64,000 nt of DNA from Halostella limicola (GCF_003675875.1 NZ_RCDI01000002.1:746786-810785); one strand, 5' to 3'. Shown: positions 44,772-54,254, counted from the stretch's first letter. Notes: generated from the sequence alone by a model not told the origin. A program made the numbers and translations.

Positions 44772-47700
44772 ATGGGACACGAATTCGAAACGAGTCAGAT
44801 CGAAGCGCTCGCAGAAAAGCTCGGACTTCTGTCGAACCGATCGACGGATACGAAAAAGCAACAGCAACGCCTCGACGGTTCCGAGGTCAACGCTATCCAC
44901 GACGAGGACGGACAGTTAGCCTCGTATCCTGACCCCGAGGACTGGGACTCCTGGGTCGAATTCGAGTCGAGCGGAGAACCGCAGGAATACTCCGTCGTGC
45001 CGACGGCGTGTTTCAACTGCGAGGCCGGATGCGGCCTCCTTACGTACATCAACAAGGACACGGGCGAGATACGGAAGATCGAGGGGAACCCCGAGCACCC
45101 CGGTAGCCGAGGTAAAAACTGCGCGAAGGGACCAGCGACGATCAATCAGATCGAGGACCCGCAGCGGATCGAATATCCGCTGAAACGCGACGGCCCCCGA
45201 GGGAGCGGCCAGTGGAAGCGCGTCGACTGGGACGAAGCACTCGACCACATCGCTTCGGAGATGCGGACGACGATCGAGGACGGCCGTGAAAACGAGATCA
45301 CGTATCACGTCGGGCGACCCGGTCACGAGGAGTACATGGACCGGGTCATCGACGCCTGGGGTCTCGACGGTCACAACTCCCATACGAACATCTGCAGTTC
45401 CGGAGCACGGACCGGATACGCGCTCTGGCACAAGTACGACCGGGCGAGCCCGGATTTCGCGAACGCCGAGTTCATCCTGCTGCTGTCGGCGCACCTAGAG
45501 TCGGGCCATTACTTCAACCCGCACGCCCAGCGCATCATGGAAGGGATGCAGGAAGGCGGCGAGCTCGCGGTCATGGACCCGCGGCTCTCCAACACGGCCG
45601 CGATGTCGGACATTTGGATGCCTACTCAGCCAGGGAGCGAGGCTGCGATCCTGCTTTCGATCGCCAATCAGATCATCGACGAGGAGTTGTACGACGAACA
45701 GTTCCTGCGGAACTGGGTGAACTGGCGGCAGTTCCTCGACGACGAGTTCCCGGAGCGAGACCGGACGTTCGACACGTACGTTCGGACGCTCAAGGACCTC
45801 TATGCGGATTTCACTCCCGAGTACGCCGAGGCGGAGAGCGGCGTTGACGCGGAGAAGATCGAGAAGGTCGCGCGGAAGGTCGGGATGGCCGGCGATCAGT
45901 TCGCCAGCTACATCTGGCGAAGCGCTGCCAGCGGAAACAAGAACGGCTGGCAGGTGTCTCGGACGCTTCACTTCCTCTCGGTGTTGACGGGAAGTGTGGG
46001 AACAAAGGGCGGGACATCGCCGAACGCGTGGCACAAGTTCGACCCGGAACTCCCTAACGAACCGCCGCGCCAGAAGCTCTGGGACGAACTCCAGTTGCCG
46101 AAGGAGTGGCCGTTCTCCCACTACGAGATGAGCCAGCTCCTCCCGTATTTCCTCAAGGAGGACAGGGGGAAGATCAGCGTCTATTTCACTCGCGTATTCA
46201 ACCCGGTGTACACGTATCCCGACGGGTTCTCGTGGATCGAGGCGCTTACCGACGAGGACAAGATCGGCCTTCACGTCGCGCTGACGCCGACGTGGAACGA
46301 GACGGCATACTTCGCCGACTACGTCCTTCCGATGGGACACAGTCCGGAGCGCCACGACATCCAGAGCCAGGAGACGCACGCGGGGACATGGGTGACGTAC
46401 CGCCAGCCGGTACTCCGGGAGTATGCCGAACGCGAGGGACAAGATATCGACCGGACGTACGAGGCGAATCCCGGCGAAGTGTGGGAGGAAGACGAGTTCT
46501 GGCTCGACCTCTCGTGGCGGGTCGACGAGGACGGCGAATTGGGGATTCGCGAGTACTTCGAGAGCCCATACCGCGACGGTGAAGACGGTGAGCCGGCAAA
46601 GATGACCATCGACGAGTACTACCGCTACATCTTCGAACAGGAGGAGAACCTCGTCGAAGTCGCCGACGAGAAGGATATGACGCCGCTGGAGTACATGAAA
46701 CACCACGGCGCGTTCGAGGCGTCCTCCAACGACTACGAGGTCCACGAGGAGACGATAGACGACGCCATCCTCGACGAGGACGGCGTCTACGTCGACGAGT
46801 ACGGAACCGTCCGGCGCTCGGACCCCGAATACGCTTCAGAATCAGACGGATCGGAGGTCGTCGGCGTCATGGTCGACGGGGAGATAAAACGCGGCTTCCC
46901 GACGCCGACCGGGAAGCAGCAGTTCTACTCGAAGACGATGGCGGAGTGGGGATGGGATGACCTCGATTACACCGTTCCGAACTACCTCAAGTCCCACGTC
47001 CATCCGGAGAACATCGACTACGAAGACGGGGAAATGGTACTGGTTCCGACGTTCCGACTGCCGACGCAGATCCATTCCCGGTCCTCGAACTCGAAGTACC
47101 TCGAAGAGATCTCGCACAACAACCCGGTGTGGATCCACACTCGCGACGCGCAACGACTCGACGTCGAGACGGGCGATCTCATCCGTGTGGAGACCGATAT
47201 CGGATACTACGTGAACGAAGCGTGGGTCACCGAGAGCATCAAGCCGGGTATCGTCGCGATGAGCCACCACATGGGCCAGTGGAAAGTCAACCGCGAAGAC
47301 GCCGACTCCGACGTACAGGAGGGCGGCGATCCGTACGGAAAAGTGACGGTCGACCTCGATAACGAGAACAACCAGTGGGGGATGCGTCAGGTCGAGGGTA
47401 TCAAGCCCTTCGAAAGTACTGACCCCGATAGTGAGCGAGTCTGGTGGAACGACGGCGGCGTCGCGCAGAATCTCACTCACGCACCGCATCCGGATCCGAT
47501 CTCCGGAATGCACTGCTGGCACCAGAAGGTTACCGTTCGTCCGGCGGAATCCGATGACCACTACGGCGATATCTACGTAGACACCGACCGTTCGATGGAG
47601 ATCTACAGGGAGTGGGTGGAAGACGCCAAACCGGCCCCGGGACCGAACGGCCTTCGTCGTCCCAAGTGGCTCAAGCGTCCGATCGCTCCGCCGACGGCCA

Positions 47701-47792
47701 CCGACGAAGACGACGCGTGGTACGTCGACGGGCCGATCGGACGGTCTGAAAGATGGGACCCCAAAGACATATTATCGGACGACGATGACTAA
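44772..47792 (+). CDS. Molybdopterin oxidoreductase, SoeA-like sulfite dehydrogenase catalytic subunit
   Basis: A 1006-residue DMSO-reductase-family enzyme. The [4Fe-4S] site is Cys80-x2-Cys83-x3-Cys87-x29-Cys117 (CFNCEAGCG ... NCAKG). A probable molybdenum-ligand cysteine is Cys207 in HTNICSSGARTGYALW, as in polysulfide/thiosulfate reductase and SoeA types. There is no twin-arginine signal, so it faces the cytosol as SoeA does. It starts 33 nt after the SoeBC-like fusion and ends 5 nt before the Mrp gene. Given xsc upstream, oxidation of sulfite to sulfate is the best role. Polysulfide, arsenite or another substrate cannot be excluded. Confidence 0.82.
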   Translation: MGHEFETSQIEALAEKLGLLSNRSTDTKKQQQRLDGSEVNAIHDEDGQLASYPDPEDWDSWVEFESSGEPQEYSVVPTACFNCEAGCGLLTYINKDTGEIRKIEGNPEHPGSRGKNCAKGPATINQIEDPQRIEYPLKRDGPRGSGQWKRVDWDEALDHIASEMRTTIEDGRENEITYHVGRPGHEEYMDRVIDAWGLDGHNSHTNICSSGARTGYALWHKYDRASPDFANAEFILLLSAHLESGHYFNPHAQRIMEGMQEGGELAVMDPRLSNTAAMSDIWMPTQPGSEAAILLSIANQIIDEELYDEQFLRNWVNWRQFLDDEFPERDRTFDTYVRTLKDLYADFTPEYAEAESGVDAEKIEKVARKVGMAGDQFASYIWRSAASGNKNGWQVSRTLHFLSVLTGSVGTKGGTSPNAWHKFDPELPNEPPRQKLWDELQLPKEWPFSHYEMSQLLPYFLKEDRGKISVYFTRVFNPVYTYPDGFSWIEALTDEDKIGLHVALTPTWNETAYFADYVLPMGHSPERHDIQSQETHAGTWVTYRQPVLREYAEREGQDIDRTYEANPGEVWEEDEFWLDLSWRVDEDGELGIREYFESPYRDGEDGEPAKMTIDEYYRYIFEQEENLVEVADEKDMTPLEYMKHHGAFEASSNDYEVHEETIDDAILDEDGVYVDEYGTVRRSDPEYASESDGSEVVGVMVDGEIKRGFPTPTGKQQFYSKTMAEWGWDDLDYTVPNYLKSHVHPENIDYEDGEMVLVPTFRLPTQIHSRSSNSKYLEEISHNNPVWIHTRDAQRLDVETGDLIRVETDIGYYVNEAWVTESIKPGIVAMSHHMGQWKVNREDADSDVQEGGDPYGKVTVDLDNENNQWGMRQVEGIKPFESTDPDSERVWWNDGGVAQNLTHAPHPDPISGMHCWHQKVTVRPAESDDHYGDIYVDTDRSMEIYREWVEDAKPAPGPNGLRRPKWLKRPIAPPTATDEDDAWYVDGPIGRSERWDPKDILSDDDD

Positions 47793-47797
47793 CGATC

Positions 47798-48955
47798 GTG
47801 AAACAGAACAGGAGCGAACTCGAAGCCAAGGTCGAAAACGCCATACGTGACGCCTCGGTCGGTCGAGACGCTCTTTTTGCCGATCTCGTCGATACGGGCG
47901 GCATCGGAGACATAACCGCCAATCAAGACGTGGTCTCGGTGACGCTCACGTTACCCGTTCCATCAGCGGCTTTTCGAGCCTCGATCGAACGAGAACTCAC
48001 TGACGCCATCGCGGGCCTCCCGGCCGTTACCAGCGTCGACTACGAGTGGAAACCAGACGCCGCGGACGGTGGAGCGCGGATCGATTTCATCCCGGACGTG
48101 AAAAACGTCGTCGCAGTGGCGAGCGGCAAAGGCGGCGTCGGGAAGAGTACCGTTGCGGTGAACCTCGCAGCAGCGCTTGCAGACGCGGGTGGAAGCGTCG
48201 GCCTATTGGACGCCGATATCTACGGTCCAAACGTGCCGACTATGCTCGGTGCGCCCGACGATCCGCCGACGACGACCCGGGACGACACCATGGTCCCGCA
48301 CGAGGCGCACGGAGTCAAGGTGATGAGCATCGACTTCATCGTCGACGAGAGCGACCCGGTTATCTGGCGCGGACCGATGGTCGACGACATGCTCAAACAG
48401 CTGTTCGGCGACGTCGAGTGGGGCGAGCTAGACTACCTCATCGTTGACTTACCACCGGGAACCGGCGACGCCCATCTCACGCTAACACAGCACATCCCGG
48501 TGACCGGTGCGGTCATCGTGACGACGCCTCAGGCGGTCGCGGTCGACGACGCCGAGCGGGGCCTTGACGCCTTCGCGAAGTACCAGGTACCCATCCTCGG
48601 CGTCGCGGAAAACATGAGCTACTTCGAGTGTCCCGACTGCGACAGCGACCACGACATCTTCGGCACCGGCGGCGGAGCCCACATCGAAGAAGAGTACGAT
48701 GTCCCTGTCCTCAGTCACCTCCCTATCGATCCGTCCGTCGGGACGCTGACGGCAGAGAACGAGACGGAAGCCCCCGGCATCTCCATTCCGCTGCTCGGTG
48801 ACCTCCGGCTCCCACGTACCAGAGAAGAAAGAGAACCGGTGACGCATCTCCCACCGATCGCGATCCGAGACGAGGAAAGCGGGACGAAACAGAACTTCCG
48901 GGAGCTGGCGAGTCGCACCGCGGCGCGCGTCAACTTACTTAACCAGAGGAGCTGA
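47798..48955 (+). CDS. Mrp/NBP35 (ApbC) family iron-sulfur carrier ATPase
   Basis: A 385-residue P-loop protein. The N-terminal DUF59/MIP18-like domain (about 1-90) leads to a deviant Walker A ASGKGGVGKSTVAVNLA (about 107-123), the DADIYGPNVPTMLG switch and a CPDC pair (ECPDCDSD) that can bind a transferable [4Fe-4S] cluster. It starts with GTG five nt after the molybdoenzyme stop and is therefore in the same operon. A dedicated role in loading the clusters of the Soe-like complex is a reasonable inference; other copies of Mrp probably exist elsewhere. Confidence 0.9.
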   Translation: MKQNRSELEAKVENAIRDASVGRDALFADLVDTGGIGDITANQDVVSVTLTLPVPSAAFRASIERELTDAIAGLPAVTSVDYEWKPDAADGGARIDFIPDVKNVVAVASGKGGVGKSTVAVNLAAALADAGGSVGLLDADIYGPNVPTMLGAPDDPPTTTRDDTMVPHEAHGVKVMSIDFIVDESDPVIWRGPMVDDMLKQLFGDVEWGELDYLIVDLPPGTGDAHLTLTQHIPVTGAVIVTTPQAVAVDDAERGLDAFAKYQVPILGVAENMSYFECPDCDSDHDIFGTGGGAHIEEEYDVPVLSHLPIDPSVGTLTAENETEAPGISIPLLGDLRLPRTREEREPVTHLPPIAIRDEESGTKQNFRELASRTAARVNLLNQRS

Positions 48956-49026
48956 CAGATCCTGTTAAACACCTGACGCGGGAACGTTTCGAGGGGATTC
49001 CCGGGGAAAAAGTCAATCGGGCGGAA

Positions 49027-50217
49027 TTAGATGATGCCGCGCTCCTCTAGCTCTTCAATTTCGGTTTCGGAGAGGCCGAGGCGGTCGCGTAACACGGTGT
49101 GATTGTCTTCGCCCTTCGTCGGCGACGGTTCGATGTTCGGCATCTCGGACTCCGAGAGGCGTATCGGCGTGCCGGGCACCCGGATCGGCTCGTCCATTTC
49201 CGGATGGTCGATCTCCTTGACCATCTCCCGCTCCTCGAGATGGGGATCGTGGATGACCTCCTCGACGGTCTGAACTGCGCCACACGGAACGCCAGCGTCG
49301 AGCATCGTGGACTCGACGTCGTCGCGTGTTCGCTCGCTCGTCCAGTCCTCGATGATCTCGTCGATCTCTTCCATGTGATCCAGTCGCTTGAAGTTCGTCT
49401 CGTACTCCTCATGTCCCTTCAGGTCCTCTCTATCGATGACCTCGAGCAGCTGTTCCCAGTGTCTGTCCGACGCACAGAGGATCGCGACGTACCCATCCGT
49501 CGTCTCGTAGGCGTTGTACGGACATTTCGCGAGGCCACTGTGACGGTTCCCCGTTCTGGGCGGGACGCTCTCCTCCTTGTAGTAGGATCCCAACTGCGAT
49601 AACAGCGAGGGATAGACCGCGTCATACATGCTCGCTTCGACGAACTGCCCCTCGCCAGTTATCTCGCGCTCGTACAGCGCCGCCATTACACCCGTGGCGA
49701 GATGAATACCTCCAAGGAAGTCTCCGGGCGCAATACCCGTTTTCACCGGCGGACCGTCGGGGAACCCGGTCACGTCCATGACGCCGCCGATCGCCTGAAC
49801 GATGAGGTCCATCGCGAGCCGATCGCTTTTCGGTCCGTGCTCGCCGAACCCGCTCCCGTGAGCGTAGATCAATTCCGGGTTGATCTCCGAGAGTGTGTCG
49901 TAGCCGAGACCGAACTTCTCCATCGTTCCGACGGCGAAGTTCTCCACGACGACGTCAGCGTCACGCACTAGGTCTTTGAACAGTTCCTTTCCGCGGTCTT
50001 CCTTGAGATTCAGCGTGATACCGTCCTTCGAAGAGTTGAGCATCACCAGCTCCGGTGGTTCCCCCTCTTCCACGCGTGAACGGAGTGGTTCCCCGAATGG
50101 TGGCTCGATCTTCGTCACGTCCGCCCCCAGATACGAGAGTATCAGTGAGCAGTACGCGCCGTTGTATATCTGACCGAGATCGATAACATCGACTCCTTCT
50201 AAGGCTTGCTCTCGCAT
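49027..50217 (-). CDS. Class III (CaiB/BaiF) CoA-transferase
   Basis: A 396-residue enzyme of the formyl-CoA transferase family. The start is MREQALEGVDVIDLGQIYNG at 50217, the usual family N-terminus. VTKIEPPFGEPLR, LNLKEDRGKELF and VENFAVGTMEKFGLGYD follow, then the likely catalytic Asp137 in AMDLIVQAIGGVMDVTG. The C-terminal part has RHWEQLLEVIDRED and VPCGAVQTVEEVIHDPHLEEREM. It moves CoA between organic acids. Between the Soe-like genes and the Tct transporter, it may activate imported sulfoacetate to sulfoacetyl-CoA for the dehydrogenase at 35661. Other carboxylic acids are possible. It is convergent with mrp. Confidence 0.88.
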   Translation of the reverse strand: MREQALEGVDVIDLGQIYNGAYCSLILSYLGADVTKIEPPFGEPLRSRVEEGEPPELVMLNSSKDGITLNLKEDRGKELFKDLVRDADVVVENFAVGTMEKFGLGYDTLSEINPELIYAHGSGFGEHGPKSDRLAMDLIVQAIGGVMDVTGFPDGPPVKTGIAPGDFLGGIHLATGVMAALYEREITGEGQFVEASMYDAVYPSLLSQLGSYYKEESVPPRTGNRHSGLAKCPYNAYETTDGYVAILCASDRHWEQLLEVIDREDLKGHEEYETNFKRLDHMEEIDEIIEDWTSERTRDDVESTMLDAGVPCGAVQTVEEVIHDPHLEEREMVKEIDHPEMDEPIRVPGTPIRLSESEMPNIEPSPTKGEDNHTVLRDRLGLSETEIEELEERGII

Positions 50218-50479
50218 ACCTCTCAATGAGCACAAGCAGTGATATAACACTTTTGCTAACGCATACCATGGTTGGAGTTGGCTGACTCTAACCCACAGCC
50301 GGCATAGCCGGTACTCTGGAATAATCGCTATCGGCTATCAGTACCGATACCATTATTTCGGATCGGACGGCGCATATTCCGGAGCTAAATCTCACTATCG
50401 TGCCCCGGCCCCCGACATTTCTCCGTCTAAAGCATGGTGAGAGACAGAAATCGGAGTGATATATCACAATATCGTTCAA

Positions 50480-50504
50480 AACTATTAACTACTACCAAAT
50501 AGTT
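50480..50504. promoter_or_regulatory. Inverted repeat upstream of the Tct operon
   Basis: AACTATT (50480-50486) and AATAGTT (50498-50504) form a perfect seven-base inverted repeat with an 11-nt spacer, one helical turn apart centre to centre. It lies in the divergent region between the CoA-transferase and tctC and could be a shared operator. Confidence 0.4.
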
Positions 50505-50602
50505 CAATAGAACGAATTTGAGATAGTCATACGATAACAGGGATCAAAAGACAGGCAAGAGGAGGACGAAAAGCACCTATCAAACAGAGAGAGACAACAA
50601 TC

Positions 50603-51625
50603 ATGAAATCAAATAGAAGAACATTCATCAAGGCGGGAGCATCGGTCAGCATAATCGGTTTAGCGGGTTGTTCGCAGGGAGGAATCGGTGGAGGAGGAGG
50701 TGGCAACGGCGGAGACGGGTCGGTCACTGTCATCGTCCCGTGGTCGCAAGGTGGCGGAACCGACCGATCGACGCGAGCGCTGACCCCGACTTGGTCGGAG
50801 ACACTGGGAGAGGACTTCGTCGTGGAGAACTATCCGGGCGGTTCCACACAGGTCGGCGGCGAGAAACTGTACAACGCCGAAGCCGACGGGTACACGGTCG
50901 GGATGTGGAATCTGCCGCAAATGCAGGCGACGTGGCTCTTCCAGGACGCACCGTATACGGCTGAGGATTTCGATTACATCGGGACCAATCACGCCGACCC
51001 GACGATGTGGTTCGCTCCGCAGGACTCGCCGTACAGCGACATGACCGAGTTCCTCGATTACGCGCGCGAGAACAGCGTCACCGTCGGCCTCACTTCCGCT
51101 ATCGGAAACACGGCGCTCTCGGGACTTCTCGTGCGAGACACGTACGACGTCGACATGGAACTGGTCAATCTTGAGGGCGGAACGCCGACGCGGCAAGCCG
51201 TGCTCTCCGGCGACGTCGACGCCGCCGTCAACCAACCGTGGGCGTTCAATCCGTCTAACATCGGCGAGGTGACGACGCTCGGATCACACACGCCCGAACA
51301 ACAGGAACTCTGGCCCGATACACCTTCGTTCAAGGAACTCGGGTTAAATGACCTCCCGCTGGTTGACAGAGGCCTCGTCCAGTGGAAACTCATGATGGCT
51401 CCCGGTGGCGTCGAGGAGAACCATCCCGACAGGTACGAGGAACTCGTCACGACGTATGAGGAGGCGATGAACTCCGAGGACTACCTCGACCGTGCCAGTG
51501 AACAGGGGAACCTCGACAAGATCATTCGTTACAACGGTCCCGACGAAACCGAATCGATCGTCCAGGAGAACTCCGAGTTCATGTCTCAGTACGAATCGTT
51601 GTTCGAGGACTTCATTAGTGGGTAA
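50603..51625 (+). CDS. tctC: Tripartite tricarboxylate transporter binding protein (TctC family)
   Basis: A 340-residue secreted lipoprotein. A twin-arginine signal (NRRTFIKAGASVSIIG) ends in lipobox LAGC at about Cys23, followed by a glycine-rich linker. The mature domain has the TctC/Bug features VTVIVPWSQGGGTDRSTRAL and VVENYPGGSTQVGGEKLYNA, and the later GNTALSGLLVRDTYDVDMELV. TctC proteins bind carboxylates through the N-terminal loop. Here the ligand may be a sulfonated acid. It heads the tctCBA operon. Confidence 0.93.
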   Translation: MKSNRRTFIKAGASVSIIGLAGCSQGGIGGGGGGNGGDGSVTVIVPWSQGGGTDRSTRALTPTWSETLGEDFVVENYPGGSTQVGGEKLYNAEADGYTVGMWNLPQMQATWLFQDAPYTAEDFDYIGTNHADPTMWFAPQDSPYSDMTEFLDYARENSVTVGLTSAIGNTALSGLLVRDTYDVDMELVNLEGGTPTRQAVLSGDVDAAVNQPWAFNPSNIGEVTTLGSHTPEQQELWPDTPSFKELGLNDLPLVDRGLVQWKLMMAPGGVEENHPDRYEELVTTYEEAMNSEDYLDRASEQGNLDKIIRYNGPDETESIVQENSEFMSQYESLFEDFISG

Positions 51626-51685
51626 GTCCCTCCTCGGACACGATTTATAATAAAGCTTAACAGCCTCACCGTAATACGCCAAATC

Positions 51686-52261
51686 ATGCCAGATATTCCC
51701 AAACAACTTTCGTACGACGTGTTCGGGAGAACGATCACGGTGAAAATAGGGGAACTCGTCCTCCCTATTATCGCGATTATCGCCAGCGCACTGTATTACA
51801 TAGACACGCGGGGCTTGCCAGACCAGTCGCTCATATACGCGGAACCGGTTCTCTACGTCACCGTATTTTTAGCAGTCATCACCATCGTTCAACACGCGAT
51901 CTCCTTCGGGGAGGATGAGGAGATGATGACCGATGGTGCCGGGGAAGTTGACGTGGCCGACAGCGTCACTGACCGTCCAGCCGAAGAGGAGCTATTCGAG
52001 GAAAACGAAGAGACCGATTCCCCGTACTTCAACCGAAAGACCTCAACGATCTTCGTCGTGCTGACGACTGGATACGTTGTGGCGCTCAATACGCTCTTCA
52101 TGTCGAACCTCGTATTCATGGGGCTGTCGGCCGTGTTCTTGGCCGCTACCCTCGTCCTGTTCGGCGAGCGTAGGTGGACGAGAATCGTCGCGTACTCGGC
52201 CGGGTTCGCCGTGATAGTCTGGGCAGTGTTCGTCTCCTGGCTCAAGATACCGCTCTCATAA
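51686..52261 (+). CDS. tctB: Tripartite tricarboxylate transporter small subunit (TctB family)
   Basis: A 191-residue membrane protein with four hydrophobic helices (about 22-38, 50-66, 119-136, 140-186 region). A long acidic cytosolic loop separates the two pairs. Sequence conservation in TctB is low; the call rests on size, topology and position between tctC and tctA. It starts 60 nt after tctC and ends 8 nt before tctA. Confidence 0.85.
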   Translation: MPDIPKQLSYDVFGRTITVKIGELVLPIIAIIASALYYIDTRGLPDQSLIYAEPVLYVTVFLAVITIVQHAISFGEDEEMMTDGAGEVDVADSVTDRPAEEELFEENEETDSPYFNRKTSTIFVVLTTGYVVALNTLFMSNLVFMGLSAVFLAATLVLFGERRWTRIVAYSAGFAVIVWAVFVSWLKIPLS

Positions 52262-52269
52262 CCAGAACA

Positions 52270-53817
52270 ATGCAAGGTCAGATACCACTACTGTTGTTAA
52301 GCGCCGTGCGTGAAACTACCGTGTTTGTGACCCTGAACATGATGGCAGGGCTCGAAGTGTTAGCCGATCCGATCGTTCTGTTAGCGATCCTCCTTGGGAC
52401 GGCAGTCGGCGTGATCTTCGGTGCCATTCCCGGGTTCTCGGCGACGATGACGGTGATCCTGCTAACGCCAGTGACGATTCCGCTCGAACCTGCCGTGGCG
52501 CTGATACTGCTCGTCTCGGCCTATGGGGCTGCCGTGTACGGCGGTTCGATTCCGGCGATCCTTATCAACACGCCCGGCGCGCCGGGATCCGTTGTTACCT
52601 GTTGGGACGGCTATAAGCTCACTCAGCAGGGTTTGGCAATTTATGCACTGGCCGTCTCCGCATTCGCATCCGGAGTGGCCGGGATTCTTGCCGCCGGAGC
52701 ACTCCTAGTGGCAGCCCCAATAATCGCGGATTTCGCTCTGGAATTCGGCCAGCCGGAGATGTTCTTCCTATCGATCTTTGCGCTGACGATAATCCCGGCG
52801 GCGAAAAACGCTTCGCTATCGAAAGGCCTGCTCGCGGGGATGCTGGGGTTACTGATTGCCACCGTCGGCAACGACCCCCAACTCGCTAGGCCGCGCGCCA
52901 CGTTCGGGTTCACGATCCTGCGTGACGGGTTCAACTACATCGTGATCCTCATCGGCCTTTTCGTCATCACGGAGATGATCAGGCTAGCTATCCGTGGAGG
53001 GATTACCAATTCCAACGGCGGGAATGGAGGAAGCGGTGGGTTCGATCAGGTGATCGACGGCGTCCGAGCCGTCTTCCAGCGTCCGGTCGACTTCTTCCGT
53101 GCCGCCGGCATCGGTACATTCATCGGGTCACTGCCGGGTGCGGGCGCCGACGTTGCGAACTTCGTCTCCTACAACGAAGCCCAGCGGTGGTCTTCGGACG
53201 ACATCGCCGACAAGTTCGGAACGGGCATCATCGAGGGCGTGATCGCCGCAGACGCCAGCAACAACGCGACGCAAGGCGGAGCGCTGATGCCCACCCTGAC
53301 ACTCGGAATCCCCGGAAGCGGTGCCACGGCTGCGTTGCTCGGCGCGCTCGCGATCCACGGTCTCAATCCGGGGCCAGGGCTGTTTCAGCGGTCCGGACCC
53401 ATCGTCTACGCGATGATCTTCTCGCTGTTTATCGGCAACTTCCTCATCATCGTGTACGGATTATCCGGATCGCGGTACTTCGGGAAAGTGGCGTACATTC
53501 CCATCCGCTACATCATCCCCGCAGTGACCCTGCTAGCGGTTGTCGGGGCATTCGCGGTCCGTAATTCCGGCTTCGACCTGTTTGTGATGATTGCAGCAGG
53601 TCTGATGGGGGTCGTCTTCGTGAGATATGACTATCCCATCGTCAGTCCCGTTCTCGGAGTCATTGTCGGACCAATAGCAGAGACGGGCTTCGTTCGGGGA
53701 TGGTTGCTTACCGGTCGTGAACCAATTAGCTTCATGACAAGTAGCTCCATCTCTATTGGCTTGATCGCCCTAATAATATTCTCTCTCGCAGTGACCGCCT
53801 ATCAGAACTACACTTGA
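52270..53817 (+). CDS. tctA: Tripartite tricarboxylate transporter large subunit (TctA family)
   Basis: A 515-residue permease with about 11-12 helices. The diagnostic TctA segments are GTAVGVIFGAIPGFSATM, YGAAVYGGSIPAILINTPGAPGS, IGTFIGSLPGAGADVANFVSY and TLGIPGSGATAALLGALAIHGL. MQGQIP at 52270 was chosen as start because the frame upstream overlaps tctB and is not conserved-looking. With TctC and TctB it imports an organic anion in symport with sodium or protons. The sulfonate gene context suggests sulfoacetate or a related acid. Confidence 0.94.
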   Translation: MQGQIPLLLLSAVRETTVFVTLNMMAGLEVLADPIVLLAILLGTAVGVIFGAIPGFSATMTVILLTPVTIPLEPAVALILLVSAYGAAVYGGSIPAILINTPGAPGSVVTCWDGYKLTQQGLAIYALAVSAFASGVAGILAAGALLVAAPIIADFALEFGQPEMFFLSIFALTIIPAAKNASLSKGLLAGMLGLLIATVGNDPQLARPRATFGFTILRDGFNYIVILIGLFVITEMIRLAIRGGITNSNGGNGGSGGFDQVIDGVRAVFQRPVDFFRAAGIGTFIGSLPGAGADVANFVSYNEAQRWSSDDIADKFGTGIIEGVIAADASNNATQGGALMPTLTLGIPGSGATAALLGALAIHGLNPGPGLFQRSGPIVYAMIFSLFIGNFLIIVYGLSGSRYFGKVAYIPIRYIIPAVTLLAVVGAFAVRNSGFDLFVMIAAGLMGVVFVRYDYPIVSPVLGVIVGPIAETGFVRGWLLTGREPISFMTSSSISIGLIALIIFSLAVTAYQNYT

Positions 53818-54235
53818 CAAATATAGTTATTTAATATTATTAGTACTTGTAGGATTGGTTCGACACGATGCTCAACTATCCGAGTCGGACAGTAGTTACC
53901 GATTTTCCCGACTGAGTATCGTTCTCGCCCATAGACAGCTCATTAATAGATGATTTTCAGGCTTTTGTTCTGATAACGGTTAATTGGAGCCCCTCCAGCC
54001 TTTGGCTACAATCCAATACGGCGGTCGATAGAAGTGGATCGTGATCCTCATATGCGAACGCGTCGGTCTCCCGGACCGGGGACACCTCGTCCAGTGCGTA
54101 CACACCTCGGGGACGTTGAGCAGCACCGGCGGCACGGAACTTTCGGCGGCGTCGTGCACTTGGACAGGCACCTTGGAGAGTCTAATGAGGGGTAACGGTC
54201 ATGGGGTGTTCTGCCACAATATATTATTTACTCTT
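53818..54235. other. Intergenic region with an isolated GC-rich patch
   Basis: About 420 bases after tctA. Most is AT-rich, but 53985-54190 is GC-rich and open on both strands without family resemblance. It may be a remnant. No gene is called. Confidence 0.35.
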
Positions 54236-54238
54236 TAA

Positions 54239-54254
54239 CTATTATAAATAATAG
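54239..54254. promoter_or_regulatory. 16-bp inverted repeat upstream of module B
   Basis: CTATTATAAATAATAG consists of CTATTAT and its reverse complement ATAATAG around a 2-nt AA spacer. It lies 82-97 nt before the module B amidohydrolase start and shares TATTAT-N2-ATAATA with the palindrome at 34852-34865. Confidence 0.45.

Noticed and set aside
45495-46745. A 416-codon minus-strand frame
   Set aside because: It is antisense to the middle of the SoeA-like gene and lacks motifs or a promoter.
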